A stretch of DNA of 37,920 bases from Pseudomonas fluorescens (GCF_000967965.1 NZ_LACC01000053.1:1-37920); one strand, 5' to 3'; shown: positions 15,489 to 23,682, counted from the stretch's first letter. A program made the numbers and translations. Notes: generated by a model from the letters alone, not told the origin.

Positions 15489-16412
15489 TTACTTTGTTGT
15501 ATCGAGGACAAGCCGGCCCCGCAAGTGACGGCCCATGCTTTTTTCGATCGCCACTTTTGCTTCGCTCAGGAGGTATGTCTCTACGTCGACGGTGAGGTGT
15601 CCCTTGTCGAACAGTTCGGCGATGATCGAGAGCTGCCGGCCATCAGAGCGGGTAGCAAAGTTCGCTGGGGTCACGCCGTAGTCGTTGGCCAGCGACATAT
15701 TTGGGGCGCTCACCGGCGATACCAGCACACCGTGCTTTTTCAATACCGCAAACGAACGGGATTGGGTTTCGCCACCCACCAGATCCAGTACCACATCGAG
15801 ACCGGATACCAGCTCCTCGAAGGCCTGAGTCCTGTAGTCGATGGTGTAGTCCGCACCGATCTCCTTCAGGTAGGCATGATGGTGTGCCGAGGCCGTTGCG
15901 TAGACTTCAGCGCCCAGGTACTTGGCAATCTGCACGGCCATGCTGCCCACGCCACCGGCCGCGGCATGGATCAACACTTTCTGTCGACGTTGCACGCCGG
16001 CGTGTTCGGTCAGTGCCTGCCAGGCCGTCAATGCCGATGCCGGAACAGCGCCAGCCTGCAACGCACTGAGGGATTTTGGCTTGATCGCCAGCTTGGAAAC
16101 CTGGGCAACCGCTTTGGTCGCATAACCGCCGACAATGTTGATGAAGCCGAACACTTCATCACCGATATTGAATTCAGTGACGCCCTTGCCCAGCGCGACC
16201 ACGGTGCCGGCGACTTCGACGCCCGGCGTAAAAGGCAGCGGCAACGGGATGAACGCTTTCATGGCCCCGGACAGGATTTTCCAGTCAATCGGATTGACCC
16301 CGGCTGCGGCGACATCGATCAGCACCTCTCCAACACCGGCGACAGGGTCGGCAATCTCTTCCAGGCGTAAAACTTCAGGACTGCCGTATTCGTACACGCG
16401 TAGGGCTTTCAT
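15489..16412 (-). CDS. NADP-dependent quinone-reductase-like MDR oxidoreductase
   Basis: A 307-residue zinc-independent medium-chain dehydrogenase/reductase. ATG 16412 follows GAGG and begins MKALRVYEYGSPEVLRL, the normal N-terminus; the longer frame to 16490 overlaps the DoxX stop. The GroES-like domain contains AAGVNPIDWKILSG and PFTPGVEVAGTV, then GDEVFGF; the Rossmann motif AAAGGVGSMAVQIAK lies near 147-161, and LDLVGGE and RGRLVL complete the family pattern. No structural zinc Cys cluster is seen. Such enzymes reduce quinones or enones with NADPH. It is probably co-transcribed with DoxX upstream, and a LysR gene lies divergently beyond DoxX. Confidence 0.9.
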   Translation of the reverse strand: MKALRVYEYGSPEVLRLEEIADPVAGVGEVLIDVAAAGVNPIDWKILSGAMKAFIPLPLPFTPGVEVAGTVVALGKGVTEFNIGDEVFGFINIVGGYATKAVAQVSKLAIKPKSLSALQAGAVPASALTAWQALTEHAGVQRRQKVLIHAAAGGVGSMAVQIAKYLGAEVYATASAHHHAYLKEIGADYTIDYRTQAFEELVSGLDVVLDLVGGETQSRSFAVLKKHGVLVSPVSAPNMSLANDYGVTPANFATRSDGRQLSIIAELFDKGHLTVDVETYLLSEAKVAIEKSMGRHLRGRLVLDTTK

Positions 16413-16449
16413 GGAGGCCTCGATAATCGAAAAGAGGGGAGAAATCATT

Positions 16450-16480
16450 GCGCTGCGAGGGCGCGGGCCCTGCGCAGCGC
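16450..16480 (-). terminator. Strong hairpin between DoxX and MDR genes
   Basis: GCGCTGCG plus AGGGC (16450-16462) pairs with GCCCT and CGCAGCGC (16467-16480) over a GCGG loop with a one-base bulge: 13 bp of GC-rich stem. On the minus strand it follows the DoxX stop by a few bases and is followed by a pyrimidine-rich run. It could reduce transcription into the MDR gene. Confidence 0.5.
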
Positions 16481-16486
16481 GGGGGA

Positions 16487-16927
16487 TCAACGACGGCGGG
16501 CGTCGAGGCTGAAGCGACCGGCACCGAAGGCCACAACCTGCAACAGGCCACCGGCCATCGCGATGTTCTTGAAGAAGTGGATGAACTGGTTCTGATCGCC
16601 CAGTGCGTTATGGAACGCCAGCGCGGTGAACACGCTGAACACGGCCAGTACGGCGGCGACGGTGCGGGTGCGGTAACCGGCGATCAATGCCAGGCCGCCG
16701 CCGATCTCTACAATGATTGCCACCGCCAGTGCCAATTGAGGAAGCGCAAGCCCGACAGAGCTGATGTAGCCGACCATCATTGCCGGAGCGGCCAGTTTCG
16801 AAAAACCGGAAAGGATGAAGATGGCGCTGAGCAGTACGCGGCCGATCAACGAAGCCGAGGCTTGGGTGACGTCGGAACGGCTCTGGTCAGAGGTGGTTGT
16901 TTGAGCGATGTTTGCAGAAGTCGTCAT
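16487..16927 (-). CDS. DoxX-family inner-membrane protein
   Basis: A 146-residue protein with a hydrophilic N-terminus (about 25 Thr/Ser-rich residues) and four membrane segments: LIGRVLLSAIFILSGFSKL (27-45), LALAVAIIVEIGGGLALIAG (65-84), VAAVLAVFSVFTALAFHN (89-106) and FKNIAMAGGLLQVVAFGAG (119-137). The motifs RVLLSAIFILSGFSKL and HFFKNIAMAGGLL are the DoxX/DUF417-like family signature. AAGGAATTG is the ribosome-binding site. Some DoxX proteins act in redox homeostasis with membrane partners. The pairing with an MDR enzyme and a divergent LysR regulator is common in proteobacteria. Confidence 0.92.
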   Translation of the reverse strand: MTTSANIAQTTTSDQSRSDVTQASASLIGRVLLSAIFILSGFSKLAAPAMMVGYISSVGLALPQLALAVAIIVEIGGGLALIAGYRTRTVAAVLAVFSVFTALAFHNALGDQNQFIHFFKNIAMAGGLLQVVAFGAGRFSLDARRR

Positions 16928-17014
16928 GGGGCAATTCCTTCAGTTGGGTGCGATTCGACTTGAACCGCCCGGGTGAAGAAATGTTGCGCCTCGTCAGCTA
17001 ATCTGAATAGCTGG

Positions 17015-17031
17015 CTAATTTAGATCATTAG
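17015..17031. promoter_or_regulatory. Candidate LysR operator between DoxX and LysR genes
   Basis: CTAAT (17015-17019) and ATTAG (17027-17031) form a dyad with a 7-base AT-rich centre in the 195-base divergent region. It lies in an AT-rich patch (about 16998-17055) that also holds further TTAG/CTAA copies. This is the expected shape and place for a LysR-regulated divergent promoter. Confidence 0.4.
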
Positions 17032-17122
17032 ATGCGATAAATTAGAAAAGCTAGCCTACATAACCGGTAAAGGAGTTCAATCGTGCAATTTGCTCAGCGA
17101 CGCCTGATTCAAGGAAACAGGC

Positions 17123-18040
17123 ATGATCTCTGACCCGGGAACACCGACACTGGACCAACTGCGGGTGTTCCTGACGGTCGTGGAAGTCGGCAGCTTCGCG
17201 GCGGCCGCCCGAAAATTGCACCGCGCCACTTCGGTCGTCAGCTACTCGATCGCCAACCTGGAAATGCAGCTCGGCGTGTCGCTATTCGACCGCCAGACAA
17301 CCCGTAAACCCCAGCTCACTGATGCCGGTCGCACCGTACTGGCCGAAGCCAGGACCATTGCCAACGGTGTTCATGGTTTACGCGCCAAAGTGAAGGGCCT
17401 GCTCCAGGGGCTTGAAGCCGAAGTGCACGTGGTGCTCGATGTCATGCTGCCCCCCGAGCGCGTGGTGGATGCACTCAAATCCTTTCGCGAAGAATTCCCG
17501 ACCGTTGCCCTGCATTTGCACATGGAAGCCCTTGGTGCCGTCACTGAACGGGTGATCAACCGTGGCGCGATCATCGGCGTCAGCGGCCCCATGAACGAGG
17601 GCATCGACGGTATCGAGAGAATGGGGGTCGGCAGTGTCGAGTTGATTCCCGTGGCGGCCCCGAATCATCCACTGGCTTCGAGCGAACCGAATGCTCCGGG
17701 CGCCGGCCGAGAGCACACGCAACTGGTGCTGTCCGACCGTTCGGTCCTGACCAAGGACAAGGATTTCGCCGTGCTCAGCAACCGCACCTGGCGCCTGGCG
17801 GACCTGGGCGCCAAGCACATGCTGCTGCGTGAGGGCATCGGCTGGGGGAACATGCCCGCCCCCATGGTCCGGGAAGACCTGGAAAGCGGTCGACTCGTGC
17901 AACTGAACATACCGGAATACAAAAGCGGGATTTACCCCTTCGACGTCATTTACCGCACGGATTTGCCGCCGGGGCCGGCTGCGAGGTGGTTGATCGACCG
18001 CTTCGTTCAGCAAGGATCCGCGCAGGAGACATCCCCTTGA
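17123..18040 (+). CDS. LysR-family transcriptional regulator (divergent to DoxX)
   Basis: A 305-residue LysR regulator. HTH: FLTVVEVGSFAAAARKLHR, then ATSVVSYSIANLEMQLGVSLF; the effector domain begins near 90 with EAEVHVVLDVMLPPERV. AAGGAAA is the ribosome-binding site for ATG 17123. It is divergent from the DoxX-MDR pair, its probable target. The region AAPNHPLASSEPNAPG through REHTQLVLSDRS is a long polar loop. The phosphodiesterase gene starts 14 bases after its stop, so the two could be co-transcribed. Confidence 0.92.
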   Translation: MISDPGTPTLDQLRVFLTVVEVGSFAAAARKLHRATSVVSYSIANLEMQLGVSLFDRQTTRKPQLTDAGRTVLAEARTIANGVHGLRAKVKGLLQGLEAEVHVVLDVMLPPERVVDALKSFREEFPTVALHLHMEALGAVTERVINRGAIIGVSGPMNEGIDGIERMGVGSVELIPVAAPNHPLASSEPNAPGAGREHTQLVLSDRSVLTKDKDFAVLSNRTWRLADLGAKHMLLREGIGWGNMPAPMVREDLESGRLVQLNIPEYKSGIYPFDVIYRTDLPPGPAARWLIDRFVQQGSAQETSP

Positions 18041-18053
18041 ACCTGGAACCACA

Positions 18054-18533
18054 ATGCCGCTCGAACTGCCCGCCATGAAAATCGGCGTCATCTCCGACAC
18101 CCACGGCTTGCTCCGCCCCGAAGCCATAGCCGCCCTGCAAGGCTGTGATCGCATCCTTCACGCGGGCGACATCGGCAGCGCGGCGATCCTCGAGCAATTG
18201 GCCGCAATCGCGCCGGTGGATGCGGTGCGTGGCAACAATGACCTGGACGCACCCTGGGCCCGGGAGTTGCCCGATTGTCTGCACCTGGAGCTCAATGGCT
18301 GGACGGTTCTGCTGGTGCATGACATCGCCGATGTAGCGGCCGATCTTGATGACGGTATCAAGCTGGTGATCACCGGTCATTCGCACAAACCGCGCATCGA
18401 CTGGCGTGGTGAACGGCTGTTCCTGAATCCAGGCAGCGCCGGGCGCCGACGTTTCAAATTGCCTGTCACCCTGGCGTTGCTGGAAGTGGTTGGGCAATCA
18501 ATCGAGCCGCGGCTGGTGTCGCTGCTCGACTGA
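18054..18533 (+). CDS. YfcE/MJ0936-type metallophosphoesterase
   Basis: A 159-residue calcineurin-like phosphoesterase. Metal-ligand motifs are complete and in order: SDTHG (14-18), HAGDIG (36-41), RGNND (59-63), LLVHD (86-90) and GHSHKP (about 117-122); NPGSAGRRR near the C-terminus is typical. The family hydrolyses phosphodiesters or phosphomonoesters with Mn2+ or similar ions; the physiological substrate is unknown. ATG 18054 (after TGGA) or ATG 18075 (giving the usual MKIGVISDTHG start) may be used. It lies just after the LysR gene and converges with HxlR over 20 bases. Confidence 0.92.
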   Translation: MPLELPAMKIGVISDTHGLLRPEAIAALQGCDRILHAGDIGSAAILEQLAAIAPVDAVRGNNDLDAPWARELPDCLHLELNGWTVLLVHDIADVAADLDDGIKLVITGHSHKPRIDWRGERLFLNPGSAGRRRFKLPVTLALLEVVGQSIEPRLVSLLD

Positions 18534-18553
18534 CTCGCTTTCCACCGATCGAT

Positions 18554-19012
18554 TCACGACTCGTCGGCAACCACCCTCACTCGGTGGCAGTCGGACGGTC
18601 CAAGTTTTTGTCCGTTCAAGGAGCGAACTTCAATCGGCATCAGGGACTGGCCGTACTGATTGTCCAGCAACACCGAACGGGTCTCTTCCCGCGTGAACAG
18701 GAACCGTTCGCCCCACTGCCTCATACTGACCACCACTGGAAAGATCTCCCGTCCTTTTTCCGTCAGGACGTATTCCTTGTAGGCACTGCCATCCGACGCA
18801 GGCTGAACGTCGAATACACCGACTTCAACCAACGTCTTCAGGCGCGAAGCCAGAATGTTCTTGGCCACCCCCAGGCTTTTCTGAAATTCGCTGAATCGGC
18901 GAATGTCGTCGAACGCGTCGCGAATGATCATCAGCGACCATCGATCCCCAATGGCTTCCAGTGTCCGTGCTACCGGGCATTCGCTGCCTTGCGATGAAGG
19001 GTCTGCGACCAT
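18554..19012 (-). CDS. HxlR-family transcriptional regulator
   Basis: A 152-residue winged-helix regulator from ATG 19012 (AAGG upstream). The first 45 codons of the longer frame to 19147 cover the operator and are rejected. The signature CPVARTLEAIGDRWSLMIIRD (Cys12) gives the family, followed by RFSEFQKSLGVAKNILASRL as recognition helix region and YVLTEKGREIFPVV as wing. HxlR proteins often sense reactive aldehydes or quinones, sometimes through the N-terminal Cys. The C-terminal tail beyond about 115 is longer than the minimal domain. It is divergent from the MFS gene with a striking operator between, so it most likely represses that exporter and itself. Confidence 0.93.
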   Translation of the reverse strand: MVADPSSQGSECPVARTLEAIGDRWSLMIIRDAFDDIRRFSEFQKSLGVAKNILASRLKTLVEVGVFDVQPASDGSAYKEYVLTEKGREIFPVVVSMRQWGERFLFTREETRSVLLDNQYGQSLMPIEVRSLNGQKLGPSDCHRVRVVADES

Positions 19013-19070
19013 GGTGTTTACCTTTTGGATAAGGACAGCCAGGTCTGTCGTCTGGCCTTGAGTAACGTGG

Positions 19071-19124
19071 TTGCAATTTGAAACCTGATTCGATGACAAT
19101 CGAATCAAGTTGCTAATTGAAACC
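19071..19124. promoter_or_regulatory. HxlR/MFS divergent operator region
   Basis: A perfect inverted repeat, TGATTCGAT (19086-19094) and ATCGAATCA (19099-19107) with a GACA centre, is flanked by two 15-base direct repeats: TTGCAATTTGAAACC (19071-19085) and TTGCTAATTGAAACC (19110-19124), 13 of 15 identical. It lies 23-77 bases upstream of the MFS start and 58-112 bases upstream of the HxlR start. Two spaced repeats around a dyad fit binding of two regulator dimers. Confidence 0.65.
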
Positions 19125-19147
19125 AGTTTAGCGCCACGGAGGCTCAC

Positions 19148-20407
19148 ATGAAAGCAGATACCGATTCAGCCACCCATCCTTTCGCCGCGCAGGCTTCGGG
19201 GCTATCTGCGCAGCTCACGTTTCTGTTTTCTGTCACCTGCGCGCTTGCCGTCGCCAACGTCTACTTCGCGCAACCCTTGCTCGACTCGATGGCCCGAAGC
19301 CTGGATGTTGCCCCATCGATGATCGGGTTTGTGGTGACGGCGACTCAAGTCGGTTACGCGTTGGGCTTGCTGTTCATCGTCCCGCTGGGCGACTTGTTGA
19401 ACCGTAAAGGGCTGATCCTGACGCAAATGCTGCTGTCTGCGATTGCGCTGGCGGGCGTCGGCGCCGCACAGCAATGGCTGACCCTGTTGGGGGCCATGAT
19501 CGCCGTGGGTTTGCTGGCAGTGATGGTTCAAGTACTGGTGGCCTGCACCGCCGCGCTGGCAACGCCGGCACAACGTGGCCAGGCCGTGGGGACCGTCACC
19601 AGCGGCATTGTCCTTGGCATTCTTCTGGCGCGCTTCAGCTCCGGACTGATTGCCGATCTGGCGGGCTGGCGCGCCGTGTATTTCGTTTCCTCGGGACTGA
19701 TGCTGACCCTCGCGGCGGTGTTCTGGAAAGTGTTGCCTCCCGCAGTGACGCCACGCAGTCGATACACCTACCCGGCACTCATCCGTTCGCTCTTTACGCT
19801 TTTCATGACCGAACCGGTGTTGCGAACCAGGGGCCTGTTGGCCTTGCTGATCTTTGCCGCTTTTTCCGTGCTTTGGACATCCATGGTGCTGCCGTTGAGC
19901 ATCCCACCGCTGTCGCTTTCACACACGGCCATCGGCTTGTTCGGCCTGGCGGGCGTCGCCGGCGCCCTTGCAGCCAGGCGATCCGGTCGCTGGGCCGACC
20001 AGGGCCTGGGGCAACGGGTCACCGGCATTTCGCTGGCGATTCTGACGCTGTCCTGGCTGCCCATCGCCTTTGCACAGTCGTCACTGATCGCACTGGTTTG
20101 TGGGGTGATTCTGCTCGACTTCGCGGTGCAAGCCGTACACGTCACCAACCAGAGCCTGATTTTCGCGGCACGGCCCGACGCGCAAAGTCGCATGGTCGGC
20201 GCCTACATGTGCTTTTACTCGGTGGGCAGCGCACTGGGTGCCGCCGCCGCGACCCAGGTGTATGCGCTATGGGGCTGGACTGCCGTCAGCGTGCTGGGCG
20301 CCTCGATCAGCGCAATTGCCCTGGTGCTGTGGTTTTGTCAGCAACCCTGGCGACCGAGCAGTGAACTGGCCAAGAGCGCCTTCAAGCTCATCGGCTTGGC
20401 AAAGTGA
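19148..20407 (+). CDS. MFS transporter (AraJ/sugar-efflux type)
   Basis: A 419-residue, 12-segment major facilitator. The N-terminus VANVYFAQPLLDSMARSLDV and GFVVTATQVGYALGLLFIVPLGD, then LLNRKGLI, carry the motif-A pattern of the 2.A.1.2-like efflux group; a second half begins near residue 215. GGAGG at 19137-19141 is a strong ribosome-binding site. It is likely a drug or metabolite exporter in the inner membrane. Control by the divergent HxlR regulator is strongly suggested by the operator. Its last 70 bases overlap the 3' end of the convergent GGDEF-EAL gene. The substrate is unknown. Confidence 0.92.
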   Translation: MKADTDSATHPFAAQASGLSAQLTFLFSVTCALAVANVYFAQPLLDSMARSLDVAPSMIGFVVTATQVGYALGLLFIVPLGDLLNRKGLILTQMLLSAIALAGVGAAQQWLTLLGAMIAVGLLAVMVQVLVACTAALATPAQRGQAVGTVTSGIVLGILLARFSSGLIADLAGWRAVYFVSSGLMLTLAAVFWKVLPPAVTPRSRYTYPALIRSLFTLFMTEPVLRTRGLLALLIFAAFSVLWTSMVLPLSIPPLSLSHTAIGLFGLAGVAGALAARRSGRWADQGLGQRVTGISLAILTLSWLPIAFAQSSLIALVCGVILLDFAVQAVHVTNQSLIFAARPDAQSRMVGAYMCFYSVGSALGAAAATQVYALWGWTAVSVLGASISAIALVLWFCQQPWRPSSELAKSAFKLIGLAK

Positions 20408-23244
20408 TAACCCTGGGCCTGCCCTGCCCCCATTTCACGCAGCAACTCCAGCGTCGCTTGATCCTCGACGCCTTCGGCCACCACACTCAGGTCCAGCGAT
20501 TCGGCCATCCGCACAATCGCCCGGACGATCGCGCGACTGCGGGGGCTGGTGGTCAGTTCGAAGATGAACGACTTGTCGATTTTCAAGCCGCTGAAGCGGT
20601 ATTGATGCACATAGCTCAGGGATGAGAACCCTGCGCCGAAGTCATCGAGCACCACTGACATGCCGTTGTCGGCCAGTTGTTGCATGGTCTGCCGGGCAAT
20701 CGCCGGTTCAGCGACCAGCGCCCCTTCGGTCAACTCCAGGCAGATTCGCGACGGCGAGACCTGGTGCTGAGCCAACAGTGCCAGCACCTCACCGGCGAAT
20801 TCGGGGCGCGTCATGCTGTAGCTGGAGCAATTGACGTGCACCGGTGGCCAGTCGGCGTGTTCGGGCTGTGCGAGGATCGCGGCAATGCTGGCGAGCATGT
20901 ACAGGTCCAGTCGACCGATCAGGCGCAACCCCTCGACATCCGGCAGGAATTCGCCCGGTGCAATCACCCGGCCGCCCGGCTGATGCCAACGGATCAGCGC
21001 TTCAAGAGCCAACAGTTCGCCGGTGTCGACGCTGACGATCGGCTGGAAATACGGCAGCAGTTCGTCGGTGCGTTTGAGTGCGTTGCGCAAGGCCCCTTCT
21101 CGCTCGACTTGGTCCGAGACTTCACGGCGCACTTCCTGGTTGAACACCGCGTAGCTGTCGCGCCCGGCACTCTTGACCCGGTACATCGCCGCATCGGCAT
21201 CGCGCAGCAAGTCGGCGGGCTCGTGATGGAACTGATTGTCGGCGCTGACGATGCCGATACTGCAGGACGAAAAAACTTCATGGCCATTGATGAAGAACGG
21301 CAGGTCGAACGCCACCAGGATCCGTTCGGCGATTTCAATCACCACCTCCAGCGACGCCTCGGGAGCCATCACTGAAAACTCATCGCCACCCAAACGAGCC
21401 AGCATGTCGGTGTCGCGCAGGCAACCGCGCAAACGGTGGGCAGCCTGCATCAACAGCAGGTCGCCAAAATGGTGGCCGAGGCTGTCGTTGACCATCTTGA
21501 AACGGTCGAGGTCGATGAACATCACCGCCAGGTGCCCGCCTTCGCGGCCGAACCGCGACCAGGCCAGATTGAGGCGCTGCTGCAGGTAGGTGCGATTGGG
21601 TAGACCGGTCAGCGCATCGTGGGAGTTTTCGTGCTGCAACTTGGCATTGGCGTGATCGAGTTCGCGGGTGCGGCTCTGTACCCGGGCTTCGAGCTGGAGG
21701 TTGGCGGCATGAATCGCTTCGGCGGCCGTGCGTCGCGACAACGCTGTGTCGATGTGCCGCGACACGAAGGTCAGCAATTCCTGGTCGCGCAGGGTATAGC
21801 GCACCTGCGAGGTATAGCTTTGCACCGCCAGCACACCACGCACCACGTCGCCTTCGAACAAGGGGATGCCCAGCCAGGAGAAGGAGCGCACGGACTCATG
21901 GGCAATTTCGATTTCACCTTGCGCGGACAATCGCTCAGCCTCGCCGACGTCAATCAGGCAAGGGCGGCGCTGACGGATGACATACTCGGTCAAGCCCCGG
22001 CGCCCTCGACGCGCCGCCGGGCAGGTGGTCTGCCGTTCATCCACGTAATAGGGAAACGTCACTTCGCCGGTCGAGTCGTCAAACAGCGCAATGTAGAAGT
22101 TCTGCGCGAACAGCAGATCACCGACGATGCCATGCAGGGTCCGGAACAACTCGGCCATGTCACCCGGCTGGCTCGACAGTTCTGCAATCTGGAACAGCGC
22201 GCCTTGCAGATGTTCGGCACGCTCCCGGTCCGTGACTTCCTGGCGCAATGCGTCGTTGACTGCCGAAAGCTCCAGGGTGCGGCGCAACACCGTTTCTTCC
22301 AGGTCCTCCCGGTGCAGAATCCGGTCCAGCGCCATGGCCACGTGGCGGGCGACCACCAGGAACAGCGCGCGGTCTTCAGCGCTGTAGATGCGAGAAACGT
22401 CGTAGACCTGCATCGCCAGCATGCCAAACACCTCGTCCGAGGCGTTTTTCAACGGTGCGCCCATCCAGAACTCGGGCCGATCACCCACACAGTGGAAACG
22501 GTTCTCGGCCTGGGCCGCGAGAATCCCGGCGGCATCGATCAGCAACGGCTGGCCGCTGGTCAACACCTGGCCGGTCAGCGACAGGCGCTTAGGGTCAAGG
22601 TATTCGTAGTTTTCGGATTCCAGGGCATCAACGTCGATGATGTCGACGTAATACGGGTAGTCGATCTTGCCAGTGTGCGGGTTATACAACGCGAGATAGA
22701 AGTTCTCGGCATCGATCAGGCTGGCCAGCAGCCGGTGAGCCCCCACCAGGAACTCAGACCGGTCACGGGTCGAACTGGCCAGGTAGGTAATTTCATACAG
22801 TACACGCTGAGTGATCTGCGCACGGGCCAGGGTATTGGTCTGCAGTTCAATGCCCAGGCGCTGGGCAAGTTCAGCAAGCGCCGGCTCTGCGGCATCGGCG
22901 ACGGGCGCGAGCAGCCAACCCAGCACACTTTCACCCCTGCCGGTGGGCCAGCGGTGCAGGTTCGAGGCCAGGCAAAAGGCTTCAAACTCGTCATTCGCAA
23001 CGCTGGAAGGCCAATGTCCCCGTGGGTCACCCTGGCCAACCCGATGCATCTGTTCACCGGCGCGGTAAAACACCCACGCGGTGGTATGGGCCCAGTTGCG
23101 CGCCGAGTCCAGCAGTTGTTCGATCCTGTCGTCGTTGCCGGCGCGAGCCATGCCGACAGTATCCGGGTTCCCTGGGGGGTGAAATGCGGCAACGGCGTCA
23201 TTGCTCGATTGCCGCGGGGAGCCGGTCAGTGTACGAAAACTCAT
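20338..23244 (-). CDS. GAF-GAF-GGDEF-EAL protein (dual c-di-GMP cyclase/phosphodiesterase)
   Basis: A 968-residue soluble protein from ATG 23244 (AGGGAG upstream); a TTG at 23262 would add six residues. Order: an N-terminal region (1-140), GAF1 (about 155-310), a helix (315-350), GAF2 (about 360-505), a coiled-coil linker (510-540), GGDEF (about 545-705) and EAL (about 720-960). The cyclase motif RLGGDEF (617-623) is intact, with I-site RDTD at 610-613. In the EAL domain, EAL (748-750), Asn805 (VNCS), Glu837 (LELTE), Asp867/Asp868 (LDDFG), Lys888 (LKID), Glu924 (VAEGVE) and QGYHFAKP are all present, so phosphodiesterase activity is plausible. The two GAF domains share a YPYYVD / FPYYVDE element, suggesting duplication. 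No membrane segment is seen. Confidence 0.93.
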   Translation of the reverse strand: MSFRTLTGSPRQSSNDAVAAFHPPGNPDTVGMARAGNDDRIEQLLDSARNWAHTTAWVFYRAGEQMHRVGQGDPRGHWPSSVANDEFEAFCLASNLHRWPTGRGESVLGWLLAPVADAAEPALAELAQRLGIELQTNTLARAQITQRVLYEITYLASSTRDRSEFLVGAHRLLASLIDAENFYLALYNPHTGKIDYPYYVDIIDVDALESENYEYLDPKRLSLTGQVLTSGQPLLIDAAGILAAQAENRFHCVGDRPEFWMGAPLKNASDEVFGMLAMQVYDVSRIYSAEDRALFLVVARHVAMALDRILHREDLEETVLRRTLELSAVNDALRQEVTDRERAEHLQGALFQIAELSSQPGDMAELFRTLHGIVGDLLFAQNFYIALFDDSTGEVTFPYYVDERQTTCPAARRGRRGLTEYVIRQRRPCLIDVGEAERLSAQGEIEIAHESVRSFSWLGIPLFEGDVVRGVLAVQSYTSQVRYTLRDQELLTFVSRHIDTALSRRTAAEAIHAANLQLEARVQSRTRELDHANAKLQHENSHDALTGLPNRTYLQQRLNLAWSRFGREGGHLAVMFIDLDRFKMVNDSLGHHFGDLLLMQAAHRLRGCLRDTDMLARLGGDEFSVMAPEASLEVVIEIAERILVAFDLPFFINGHEVFSSCSIGIVSADNQFHHEPADLLRDADAAMYRVKSAGRDSYAVFNQEVRREVSDQVEREGALRNALKRTDELLPYFQPIVSVDTGELLALEALIRWHQPGGRVIAPGEFLPDVEGLRLIGRLDLYMLASIAAILAQPEHADWPPVHVNCSSYSMTRPEFAGEVLALLAQHQVSPSRICLELTEGALVAEPAIARQTMQQLADNGMSVVLDDFGAGFSSLSYVHQYRFSGLKIDKSFIFELTTSPRSRAIVRAIVRMAESLDLSVVAEGVEDQATLELLREMGAGQAQGYHFAKPMSLKALLASSLLGRQGC

Positions 23245-23284
23245 CAGCGCTCCCTGAGCCAAAACTGCTGAAACTCACTGGCTG

Positions 23285-23296
23285 ATTGCATGCAAT
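23285..23296. promoter_or_regulatory. 12-bp palindrome upstream of the GGDEF-EAL gene
   Basis: ATTGCATGCAAT is a perfect 12-base palindrome 41 bases upstream of the GGDEF-EAL start, followed by an AT-rich stretch with a T7 run (23333-23339). It may be an operator; no regulator is assigned. Confidence 0.3.
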
Positions 23297-23436
23297 GTGC
23301 CATTTGGCTTTCCGTTTAAAGCTTATGGCGGTTTTTTTCAATGATTTTGTTCACTTTAGTGCCAGGTATGAGACGGGCCACAAATTATTCGCGGTGTGTT
23401 GTCCAGACCTGGCTTCCATCGCTCGAAGGCAAACTA

Positions 23437-23682
23437 TCAATCGTCGTTGTCATCGCGATCACGGTAGCGACGGTGTTCGCGATCATAGTCGCTACGATCA
23501 TAGCCACGACGACCATAGTCGCGGTCATAACCTTGATCATCGTCCCCTCTCTGGTCGTAACCACGTCGATGGTCATGATCGTGATATCGGCCGTACCGCT
23601 CTCCGTCATCCCAATGCGGGCCGCAGCCTCCCAACAAGACGGCGCTGGAAATGGCCACGATCAAGATTACTGCGCGATTCAT
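23437..23682 (-). CDS. Small lipoprotein with Asp/Arg/Tyr repeats
   Basis: An 81-residue predicted lipoprotein. The signal peptide (residues 1-19) ends in the lipobox LLGGC with Cys20. The mature part is almost entirely Asp, Arg, His, Gly and Tyr, in imperfect GYDR/DYGR/RYRD units (HRRGYDQRGDDDQGYDRDYG and onward). The DNA shows matching short repeats. Such low-complexity charged lipoproteins are common in Pseudomonas but have no known function; metal or matrix binding is only a guess. AGGA is a suitable ribosome-binding site. It is transcribed toward the GGDEF-EAL promoter region. Confidence 0.8.
   Translation of the reverse strand: MNRAVILIVAISSAVLLGGCGPHWDDGERYGRYHDHDHRRGYDQRGDDDQGYDRDYGRRGYDRSDYDREHRRYRDRDDNDD

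Noticed and set aside
21619..23271. A 550-codon plus-strand ORF.
   Set aside because: It lies entirely antisense to the GGDEF-EAL gene, whose domains and motifs are unmistakable; long antisense frames are common in high-GC DNA.
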